A DNA stretch of 37,880 bases, taken from positions 1 through 37,880 of the IMG/VR virus record IMGVR_UViG_3300000364_000025, one strand, 5' to 3'. A model generated the notes under the pieces. That model was given only the letters and a program-made list of their open reading frames with translations. It was not told where the DNA came from and made no database searches. Every line of letters begins with the position of its first letter. Within the stretch, counting starts at the first letter, position 1. The DNA is from a virus. Positions 13,424-19,240 of this stretch are shown piece by piece. The translations under genes and the position numbers were made by a program.

Positions 13424-14236
13424 GTGACAAATGAACTCACACACCTTGACCTTTTTTCCGGCATTGGAGGATTCAGCCTCGCATTTGAAGCCGAAGGGTT
13501 TAAGACCATCGGATTCTCGGAAATCGATCCGTTTGCGGCCGCAGTTCTCCGCAAACATTGGCCAGATGTGCCCAACTACGGAGACATTCGCAATGTTCCC
13601 CGAGGACGATGCCACGTCATTACTGGGGGATTCCCTTGCCAACCCTTTTCGCAGGTACGGCAAACCAGGGGCGCCAAAGGCAAAGCAGATGACCGCTATC
13701 TGTGGCCGGCAATGCTTCATGTTATCAAGGAGTGGCGCCCGCCTTGGGTTGTTGGTGAAAACGTTGTTGGAATCATCAATATGGCACTCGACACTTGCAT
13801 ATCTGATTTGGAAAACCTCGGTTACGCCGTCCAACCGATTGTTATTCCAGCTTGTGCCCTGGGCGCCGTCCACATCAGAAAGCGGGTCTGGATTCTGGCC
13901 CACTCCGCAAGCCTCGGATGCCCTACGCTTGAGGAAATTTACCATCCCCCAACTAGCCAAAGCGGTGGCCCGAAATCGGCGAAACGGAACCGGGGGCGGC
14001 GATGCCTCCCTGAGCTTGCCGCATCAAATCAGCGTGCGGTCTCGCTTCTGTGTGAACAGTCAGTTCCTGCCGAGTCAGTTCCTGCCGAGTCAGTTCCTGC
14101 CGATAGTGGAAGCAATGATGGGTTTTCCGCCGAACTGGACGCGATTAGATGCTACGGAAACGCCATCGTCCCGCAAGTCGCGCAAATCTTCGCCCGAGCA
14201 ATCAAACAACCCCTAACCCCTTTAAACGATGCGTAA
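13424..14236 (+). CDS. DNA C5-cytosine methyltransferase (short target domain)
   Basis: A 270-residue enzyme. Motif I DLFSGIGGFSLAFEAEGF binds SAM, motif IV is GGFPCQPFSQ with the catalytic Cys, motif VI is GENV, motif VIII is RKRVWIL, and motif X is YGNAIVPQVAQIFARAI. It would methylate cytosine at position 5. At 270 residues it is short: the target-recognition region between motifs VIII and X is only about 80 residues and holds a repeated SVPAE linker. The GTG follows GGGGCGGTGA. A second long frame covers nearly the same DNA. Confidence 0.9.
   Translation: MTNELTHLDLFSGIGGFSLAFEAEGFKTIGFSEIDPFAAAVLRKHWPDVPNYGDIRNVPRGRCHVITGGFPCQPFSQVRQTRGAKGKADDRYLWPAMLHVIKEWRPPWVVGENVVGIINMALDTCISDLENLGYAVQPIVIPACALGAVHIRKRVWILAHSASLGCPTLEEIYHPPTSQSGGPKSAKRNRGRRCLPELAASNQRAVSLLCEQSVPAESVPAESVPADSGSNDGFSAELDAIRCYGNAIVPQVAQIFARAIKQPLTPLNDA
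13431..14216 (+). CDS. second open frame inside the C5-methyltransferase gene (possible overlapping gene)
   Basis: A 261-codon frame, +1 relative to the methyltransferase, without a stop over 786 bases. From about residue 55 it reads like a family I recall from phage genomes: AKQMTAICGRQCFMLSRSGA, GLLVKTLLESSIWHSTLAYL, LLFQLVPWAPSTSESGSGFW followed by PTPQASDA, and near the end VEAMMGFPPNWTRLDATETP and SSRKSRKSS. The true start may be ATG 13431 or 13593. It may be a genuine overprinted gene or an old shadow of the methyltransferase, and the sequence alone cannot decide. Confidence 0.4.
   Translation: MNSHTLTFFPALEDSASHLKPKGLRPSDSRKSIRLRPQFSANIGQMCPTTETFAMFPEDDATSLLGDSLANPFRRYGKPGAPKAKQMTAICGRQCFMLSRSGARLGLLVKTLLESSIWHSTLAYLIWKTSVTPSNRLLFQLVPWAPSTSESGSGFWPTPQASDALRLRKFTIPQLAKAVARNRRNGTGGGDASLSLPHQISVRSRFCVNSQFLPSQFLPSQFLPIVEAMMGFPPNWTRLDATETPSSRKSRKSSPEQSNNP
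14059..14103 (+). repeat. three tandem 15-base repeats inside both overlapping frames
   Basis: GTCAGTTCCTGCCGA is repeated three times without change. The length is a multiple of three, so it gives SVPAE-like repeats in the methyltransferase and SQFLP repeats in the other frame. It sits in the weakly structured target region and may vary in copy number by slippage. Confidence 0.85.
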
Positions 14237-14242
14237 GAGTGT

Positions 14243-14599
14243 ATGAAAAGACTTGGTAAAACGACTAAAACGAAACGTGGATTTGAAACCGTAGAGTTCA
14301 AAGACCATTACGGCGCAGCGTGCAGCCTGCAAGCCAGCAGTTTGGCCGTTTATGAAACTTCGGCGATCTGGCTTGGCGTTGATGATGCGGACCCGAAAAT
14401 ATTTCACGGCAAGGCGGCTGAACACGGCATAAAAACAGAGGCAACGTGTGGGTGGGTGCCGTATCCGATTCCCGATGATGTATTACTCACTACGCGAATG
14501 CACCTTAACCGGGATCAGGTCGGCGCACTAATCGCCCATCTGCAAAAATGGCTTCGAGATGACACGTTCAAAATCCCACCTGAGACGAAAAGAAAGTGA
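14243..14599 (+). CDS. conserved phage hypothetical protein
   Basis: A 118-residue protein of a type recalled from many phages: RGFETVEFKDHYGAACSLQA then SSLAVYETSAIWLGVDDADP, GWVPYPIPDDVLLTTRMHLN, and an end in QVGALIAHLQKWL. No function is known to me. GTGA overlap with the next gene. Confidence 0.75.
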   Translation: MKRLGKTTKTKRGFETVEFKDHYGAACSLQASSLAVYETSAIWLGVDDADPKIFHGKAAEHGIKTEATCGWVPYPIPDDVLLTTRMHLNRDQVGALIAHLQKWLRDDTFKIPPETKRK

Positions 14600-15024
14600 A
14601 GAATGAACCTGAAATCATCTGGATTGACGGCAAAGCCTACTCGAAGAATTGCAAAGAGGCCATCGCTTACCGTAAGTCTCTGGCTGGACTGGATAGCCCC
14701 GAGTCCAAACAAAATGAGCCATCACATCCATTGGACCGCAACATTTCAGCAACGCCGGCTAGCCCGCAAAGCCCTGGACGCTTCCGTATCCTCATTGTCC
14801 GGTACGGCCGCAAGCGCCTGGGCAGCGATGTGCTACCCTTTGCGTACAAATCACTCCGGGACGAACTTGCCATGAGGCTATTGGGTGGCACCATCGGCCA
14901 ACTTGACGACGATCCGTGCCTTGAATGGCAGTACGGCCAAATCATCAGCAAAACCACAGGAACACACGTGCTAATCTCACACGACCAACAAACCAAAGGC
15001 CAAACCGGAACGAAGGGGATATGA
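14596..15024 (+). CDS. RusA-like Holliday-junction resolvase candidate
   Basis: A 142-residue protein. The second half (FRILIVRYGRKRLGSDVLPF, SLRDELAMRLLG, LDDDPCLEWQYGQI) resembles RusA-type resolvases of phages, where acidic residues in an RLDxDNL-like loop and a DDDP loop bind metal. Here the loop reads RLGSDVL, so one expected Asp is Gly and activity may be altered. The N-terminal 55 residues look like a separate linker. GTG 14596 gives the four-base overlap with the gene before; a competing frame at 14603 reads poorly. Confidence 0.55.
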   Translation: MKNEPEIIWIDGKAYSKNCKEAIAYRKSLAGLDSPESKQNEPSHPLDRNISATPASPQSPGRFRILIVRYGRKRLGSDVLPFAYKSLRDELAMRLLGGTIGQLDDDPCLEWQYGQIISKTTGTHVLISHDQQTKGQTGTKGI

Positions 15025-15971
15025 ATGTGTTGCTGTTCCAACTCGACGGCAAGATTCCAAACATCGCCTTGATGCGTGTGGCGGCTCACCATCGCGCACT
15101 TGGCCACGAGGTTAGCTTTCGGTGGACTGGAAACCCCGAGCGAAGCCTTTGGGACCGCCCGGACGTGGTTTATGGGTCAGCCATCTTTGAGAAAACCCGT
15201 CCAGCCGCCGAACTGTTACGGGAGCATTTCCCGAACGCCATTGTCGGTGGAACGGGGGTTGATATTTCAGATTCACTGGAGCGCCACGGCATTGAAACGA
15301 CCGAGCAGGACTATTCGCTTTATCCACGCTGGCGCCAGAGCATCGGTTTTACGCAACGGGGATGCCGCCTGCGTTGTTCTTTCTGCGTCGTGCCCCGCAA
15401 GGAAGGCGCGATCCGGCCAGAGCGCACCATAGCCGAAATCTGGCGCGGCGAACCATGGCCGCGTGAGTTGCTTCTACTGGACAATGACTTCTTTGGTCAA
15501 CCCGCATGGAGAGAGCGGATCGCAGAGATTCGGGAAGGCGGATTCAAGGTCAGTTTCAATCAGGGGATAAACGTCAGGTTCATCACTGACGAGTCAGCGG
15601 AAGCAATCGCCTCGGTGGACTACCGCGCCGACGACATGAAAACCAAGCGCATTTATACCGCTTGGGATAATCGAAAGGACGAAGAACGGCTTTTCGCTGG
15701 CCTGAACCGACTGATAAAATACGGAGTGAAGCCCGACCACATCATGGTTTACATTCTAATCGGCTATTGGCCCGGAGAGACCGACACTGATTGGGTTTAC
15801 CGCCAATCAAAGCTTCGCGAGTTCGGATGCCGCCCCTACCCCATGCCATACGAAAGGAATAAGGCCACTATGGGCTTTCAACGCTGGTGTATAGGTGCGT
15901 ACGATAAACGGTTTTCATGGGCGGACTGGAAGCGAGCCGATTACAGACCCGAGAAACTAAACCGCTACTAA
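15021..15971 (+). CDS. radical SAM enzyme of unknown substrate
   Basis: A 316-residue protein. C115, C119 and C122 (GCRLRCSFC) form the C-x3-C-x2-C cluster that holds the 4Fe-4S and SAM. The first 100 residues look like a cobalamin-binding-type fold (IVGGTGVDIS and preceding helices), as in B12-dependent radical SAM proteins, though no B12 motif is complete. The rest has barrel-like segments such as LLLLDNDFFGQPAW and IYTAWDNRKDEERL. It may modify nucleic acid or a small molecule; its place beside two methyltransferases favours nucleic acid, which is inference. Confidence 0.8.
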   Translation: MNVLLFQLDGKIPNIALMRVAAHHRALGHEVSFRWTGNPERSLWDRPDVVYGSAIFEKTRPAAELLREHFPNAIVGGTGVDISDSLERHGIETTEQDYSLYPRWRQSIGFTQRGCRLRCSFCVVPRKEGAIRPERTIAEIWRGEPWPRELLLLDNDFFGQPAWRERIAEIREGGFKVSFNQGINVRFITDESAEAIASVDYRADDMKTKRIYTAWDNRKDEERLFAGLNRLIKYGVKPDHIMVYILIGYWPGETDTDWVYRQSKLREFGCRPYPMPYERNKATMGFQRWCIGAYDKRFSWADWKRADYRPEKLNRY

Positions 15972-16003
15972 TCCACCCCCAACACAGCCGAACGAAAGGC
16001 AAT

Positions 16004-16174
16004 ATGAGTGAGGAAATACAAACTCTAATGGTTCCGACTGGTGAAACCCCCAGTCAAATACGCTTCCCGATGACACAGGAGGACTTTGAAATGCTTCTCA
16101 AAACGTTGGCGTTATGGCATAAGCGCATCGTGCCGCCAGAACCACAACCGCAACCCTTTTGTTATGACATATGA
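16004..16174 (+). CDS. very small phage protein
   Basis: A 56-residue protein (MSEEIQTLMVPTGETPSQIR, then FPMTQEDFEMLLKTLALWHK). GAAAGG lies eight bases upstream of the ATG. The frame closes with an ATGA overlap into the next gene. Unrecognised, but position and ribosome binding site support it. Confidence 0.55.
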   Translation: MSEEIQTLMVPTGETPSQIRFPMTQEDFEMLLKTLALWHKRIVPPEPQPQPFCYDI

Positions 16175-16596
16175 GCGAAGTTGAAGAACTGATTACGCGA
16201 CTAGCACAGCACAAACTCGACCTTGGCACAGCAGAGATGCGCATCGCCGAGCTTGAGCGGGAGTTGGCCAGCGCCGAAAAAGCCATTGCTGGACTTGGGC
16301 AGCGCTTGCTATACGAACATCTTAGAACCTGCAACGGTTCCTGTGATATAGCATTGGCCCGCCGTCAGATCGGTCCGGATGGCTACGTTCCTGGAAATGC
16401 TCGCGAGTGCGCTGAGATGTGGGAGAGAGAAGCTTCACGCCTTCAAAATCTTCTGAGGGATACACAGATTCTACTCGATGAAAAGAACCAAACAGCTGAT
16501 GTCTTTATGAAGCAAATTCGAGCCTTGCAGAAAGACAATGCCGCGTTGCGCGGAAAACTCGGAATTGATGAAGTTGGTCAAATCGGAAGGGAATAA
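16171..16596 (+). CDS. coiled-coil protein of unknown function
   Basis: A 141-residue protein with a long helix at the start (IAELERELASAEKAIAGLGQ) and another at the end (RLQNLLRDTQILLDEKNQTA). A Cys pair lies in the middle (RTCNGSCDIA). It may be a structural adaptor or a regulator. It is the last long early gene before the terminase block. Confidence 0.6.
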   Translation: MSEVEELITRLAQHKLDLGTAEMRIAELERELASAEKAIAGLGQRLLYEHLRTCNGSCDIALARRQIGPDGYVPGNARECAEMWEREASRLQNLLRDTQILLDEKNQTADVFMKQIRALQKDNAALRGKLGIDEVGQIGRE

Positions 16597-16625
16597 CATG
16601 ACACCCGAAGAAAGAGAGCAACTTT

Positions 16626-16763
16626 GTGGTAATATCTTGGCAAATAACCCAGCTTGCCGAGGCTGTGCGAGAGGATGGCAAACTACCGTGCGCCAAGCTT
16701 ATTGACCGAGCACATGCGATTGTCCGCAAAGAGATCGAAAGGATCGAGCGCGTGGTGGGGTGA
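16626..16763 (+). CDS. small helical ORF just before the terminase genes (start uncertain)
   Basis: A GTG-started frame of 45 residues (VISWQITQLAEAVREDGKLP, then CAKLIDRAHAIVRKEIERIE) that reads like a short helical protein. An ATG at 16598 starts a different frame (MTPEEREQLCGNILAN) that stops at 16705. Joining the two across a frameshift would give a coherent protein starting MTPEEREQL. One of the two is real, or a base is missing in the sequence; no clear choice is possible. Confidence 0.4.
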   Translation: MVISWQITQLAEAVREDGKLPCAKLIDRAHAIVRKEIERIERVVG

Positions 16764-16781
16764 AGTGCTAGGATTGACACA

Positions 16782-17258
16782 GTGAAAACAGTGAAAACAG
16801 GCAGACCACAAAAAGCAGTTGAACCGAAGAACGTAGCCAAGGTCGTCGGCCGGCTGGGCGGCATTGATAAGGACCTGGCCGAAGCCCTTGGTATCAATCG
16901 TTCAGCCCTGGCCAAACGAGACGCTGAATTATTAGACACCTTAAAACAGTCCAAAGCCGCAGCCGACGCTGCGGTTGAGAAGTCCCTATTCCAACGGGCG
17001 ATCGGCTATAGTGCCCCAGACACCTATTTCAGCACTCACCAGGGCGTTGTTACCGCCACGCCCTACACCAAACACTACCCGCCTTCAGAAGTGGCCTGCA
17101 TCTTCTGGTTGAAGAACCGCAAACCGGACCAGTGGCGCGAAAAGAGCGAAACCCAAATTAGCGGCACCCTGACCGGGCTCGGCGAGGACTTGGTAAAGGC
17201 CATCCAACAACGCGCAGCACAAAAGGCTCGAGCAAAAGCCAATGGTTCCACCCGTTAA
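16782..17258 (+). CDS. terS: terminase small subunit
   Basis: A 158-residue protein. Residues 20-60 (GRLGGIDKDLAEALGINRSA, KRDAELLDTLKQSK) form an HTH-like DNA-binding part, and AVEKSLFQRAIGYS, YPPSEVACIFWLKNRKPDQW are typical of small terminases that carry a nuclease-free packaging-start domain. It would recognise the packaging site and hand DNA to the large subunit. It overlaps the large-subunit gene by 17 bases, as is common. The GTG start is preceded by an A-rich stretch. Confidence 0.8.
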   Translation: MKTVKTGRPQKAVEPKNVAKVVGRLGGIDKDLAEALGINRSALAKRDAELLDTLKQSKAAADAAVEKSLFQRAIGYSAPDTYFSTHQGVVTATPYTKHYPPSEVACIFWLKNRKPDQWREKSETQISGTLTGLGEDLVKAIQQRAAQKARAKANGSTR

Positions 17259-18717
17259 GCTGTCCAAAGGCGAAGAGATCGTAGTCCGCGAGACCAGCGA
17301 CTTCGTTGGATTTGGTGAAGAGATCCTCGGCAAACGTTACCACCCGGTTCAACGCGCAGTCCTCGAAGCTGCTTTCCATGAAGGGTTTTGCGGGTCCTTC
17401 GTGAGTTGTAACGACGGCGGCAAGACCCGGGAAGTGTTCTCAACCATCATCCTGGGGAGCCTGTTTCTGTTCCCCAATGGCCGGATCATGTCCACGAGTG
17501 GCGCCTTTCGGCAGATCAAAGACCAACTGAACCCGGAATTGCAGAAATACCGCGGGCTGTTCCCATCATGGGAGTTTCAGGACTGCCGGATCAACACACC
17601 GAACCCGAATTGCTTCTGGCATGGCTTCGCGACCAACGACGCCGGCAAGTTCGAAGGCCAACACGAAGGCAACCGGGACAAGGGGGAATGCCTTACCCTG
17701 CTCTTTGACGAGGCCAAGACCATCAAAGACCCGGTATTTGAGGCTGGCGACCGTTGTCGCACCACCCGTCGGCTCTACGCTTCATCTGCAGGGTACGCGC
17801 AAGGCGAGTTCTGGCGGTCACACACCACACGGCGCAAGTTCTTCGAGTGTTTCAAGCAGCGCGCGGAAGACTGCCCGCACATACCCCAGGAACGGATCGC
17901 GCAGATGCGTGAGAAATGGGGCGCCGAGCATCCCTTGGTCAAATCCGCTTTGGATGCTGAGTTCATGGGGTTCGTTGCCGGTGCGATCATCCAGCTTTAC
18001 GCCCTGGACGCGCTGTTAGCCAACCCGCCACCGTTCAAGGACGGGCCCCAGAAGGTGTTTTGCGACTTCGCTTGGTCAGAGACAGCCTCAGGTGACGAGA
18101 ACGTGTTAGCGCATCGTCGTGGCAACCGTATCACCATCCCAGCCGCATTCAGGGCCAAAGGCATCCACGCTGTAGCCGCGCGGTTTGTTCAGGAGTTCAA
18201 CCGTATTCCTGGGCTCAAACCGCATGAAGTCGAGGGGGACGCCGACGGCGAAGGGTCGAACATCATCAAAGCGATCTGGGATTTGGGCTGGCCGATAGGT
18301 AAAGCGCACAACGGCGGCCCGCCGCGGTTCAACGACCACTACAAAAACCTTGCCTCAGAGACCTGGTGCGAAGGTGGCCAGGACATTATCAACGGCAGAT
18401 GGATTTTACCGGATGACTCGGACCTATACGGCCAGATGTTGGATCGTAAGCTTGTGCCTCACCCATCGGGATTGCTGGCCATCGAGAGCAAACAGGCCAT
18501 GAAAGACCCGAACCGCGAAGGTGGCGCCGTGCGGTGCTCACCAGATCGAGCAGACGCCGTGTTTGGCGTGATGCGACCTATGCCGCTGATTACTGGTCGG
18601 CAGGTGATCGGAGTGCCTGAAGGAGTGCCCCACAACAAGAGCACGTACGGATCAGACGAACAGGACTGGGGACAAGAGAAGGAACAGGCAGGGCCCGCGG
18701 GGGCCTGGTTCGGTTGA
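17242..18717 (+). CDS. terL: terminase large subunit (packaging ATPase and nuclease)
   Basis: A 491-residue motor protein. Residues 55-62 (SCNDGGKT) are the Walker A, and LTLLFDEAK (D156, E157) is the Walker B. The C-terminal half shows nuclease acidic residues: D275 (VFCDFAWS), D333 or D335 (EGDADGEG) and SPDRADAV near the end. It packs DNA into the procapsid and cuts it. It follows terS and lies upstream of the portal gene, the normal order. The length is in the usual range. Confidence 0.9.
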   Translation: MVPPVKLSKGEEIVVRETSDFVGFGEEILGKRYHPVQRAVLEAAFHEGFCGSFVSCNDGGKTREVFSTIILGSLFLFPNGRIMSTSGAFRQIKDQLNPELQKYRGLFPSWEFQDCRINTPNPNCFWHGFATNDAGKFEGQHEGNRDKGECLTLLFDEAKTIKDPVFEAGDRCRTTRRLYASSAGYAQGEFWRSHTTRRKFFECFKQRAEDCPHIPQERIAQMREKWGAEHPLVKSALDAEFMGFVAGAIIQLYALDALLANPPPFKDGPQKVFCDFAWSETASGDENVLAHRRGNRITIPAAFRAKGIHAVAARFVQEFNRIPGLKPHEVEGDADGEGSNIIKAIWDLGWPIGKAHNGGPPRFNDHYKNLASETWCEGGQDIINGRWILPDDSDLYGQMLDRKLVPHPSGLLAIESKQAMKDPNREGGAVRCSPDRADAVFGVMRPMPLITGRQVIGVPEGVPHNKSTYGSDEQDWGQEKEQAGPAGAWFG

Positions 18718-18718
18718 C

Positions 18719-18916
18719 GTGAATGGTAGAGTTGAAACTATGAAAGTCCCTGACCAAGTTCGCAAGGCTGCCACCGAAGACATTGGCCAAACCTTAGGGT
18801 TCTGGTGGCATCACGGTAAGTGGTGGGCCAGAGGTTTATACGGTGTGCTTTGGTGCGGTGTGTTTCCTGAGCCGAAGAAACCAAAGAAGGAACAAGAGCA
18901 GGATTACGAGATATGA
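18719..18916 (+). CDS. small protein after the terminase gene
   Basis: A 65-residue frame starting with GTG at 18719 (alternative ATG 18740, MKVPDQV). It has an aromatic middle (GFWWHHGKWWARGLYGVLWC) and a Lys/Glu-rich end. It overlaps the next frame by four bases. Unrecognised. Confidence 0.5.
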   Translation: MNGRVETMKVPDQVRKAATEDIGQTLGFWWHHGKWWARGLYGVLWCGVFPEPKKPKKEQEQDYEI

Positions 18917-19111
18917 CTCCCAGAGAACGAATCAAAGCCCTGTTGCCGGTGATACAGGCGTGGACCGAGGGCAAGCCAACTGAGTGGCGACGAATGGTGG
19001 TTGGGCTGGTGTCCCGACCATGGACCATCGCCGCGAGTGTTTAACCACGCACCTACATTTCAGTGCGATAAGTGCGAGGTCGTCCACGTCCGCGAAGTAG
19101 AACAGACTTGA
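18913..19111 (+). pseudogene. possibly frameshifted small zinc-binding gene
   Basis: The ATG frame gives 43 residues (MTPRERIKALLPVIQAWTEG) and stops at 19044. In the +1 frame from about 18953 to 19111 a protein-like sequence appears with no start codon: DEWWLGWCPDHG, then FQCDKCEVVHVREVEQ, with CPDH and CDKC as a likely zinc site. Together they read like one gene of about 65 residues, broken by one base, or joined by a programmed +1 shift. A sequencing error is also possible. Confidence 0.5.
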
Positions 19112-19121
19112 CAATCTGCCC

Positions 19122-19141
19122 CCTGACAACTGAATGTCAGG
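19122..19141 (+). other. perfect 7-bp hairpin between terminase block and tRNA-like element
   Basis: CCTGACA (19122-19128) and TGTCAGG (19135-19141) pair perfectly around a six-base loop. No T-run follows, so it is not a clear terminator. A TTGACA sequence lies just upstream (19108-19113) but has no good -10. It could be a processing site beside the tRNA-like element. Confidence 0.35.
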
Positions 19142-19159
19142 CTAGATGTCTATTAGGAC

Positions 19160-19233
19160 TCCGGGCGGGCGGTTAGATCGCAGCGTGCTCATAACGCGCT
19201 ATAACGTGGTGCAATTCCACGGCTTTGGAACCA
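19160..19233 (+). tRNA. degenerate tRNA-like element, anticodon CAU
   Basis: The 74 bases fold as a tRNA: anticodon arm GCGTG-CTCATAA-CGCGC (anticodon 19190-19192), T arm CGTGG-TGCAATT-CCACG, a short D arm (GCG...CGC) and an acceptor pair TCCGGG / TTTGGA with G-U pairs and one bulge, ending A-CCA. The CCA is encoded. It deviates from standard: the D loop is short without the GG pair, and the T loop has G where T55 is expected. It may be a decayed tRNA-Met/Ile gene or a tRNA mimic. The portal gene starts eight bases later. Confidence 0.5.
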
Positions 19234-19240
19234 TCCCCCG

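Noticed and set aside
14603-14875. Alternative frame overlapping the RusA-like gene
   Set aside because: The sequence has a scattered Ser/Pro/Lys composition, while the 14596 frame has conserved-looking strands and couples to the previous stop.
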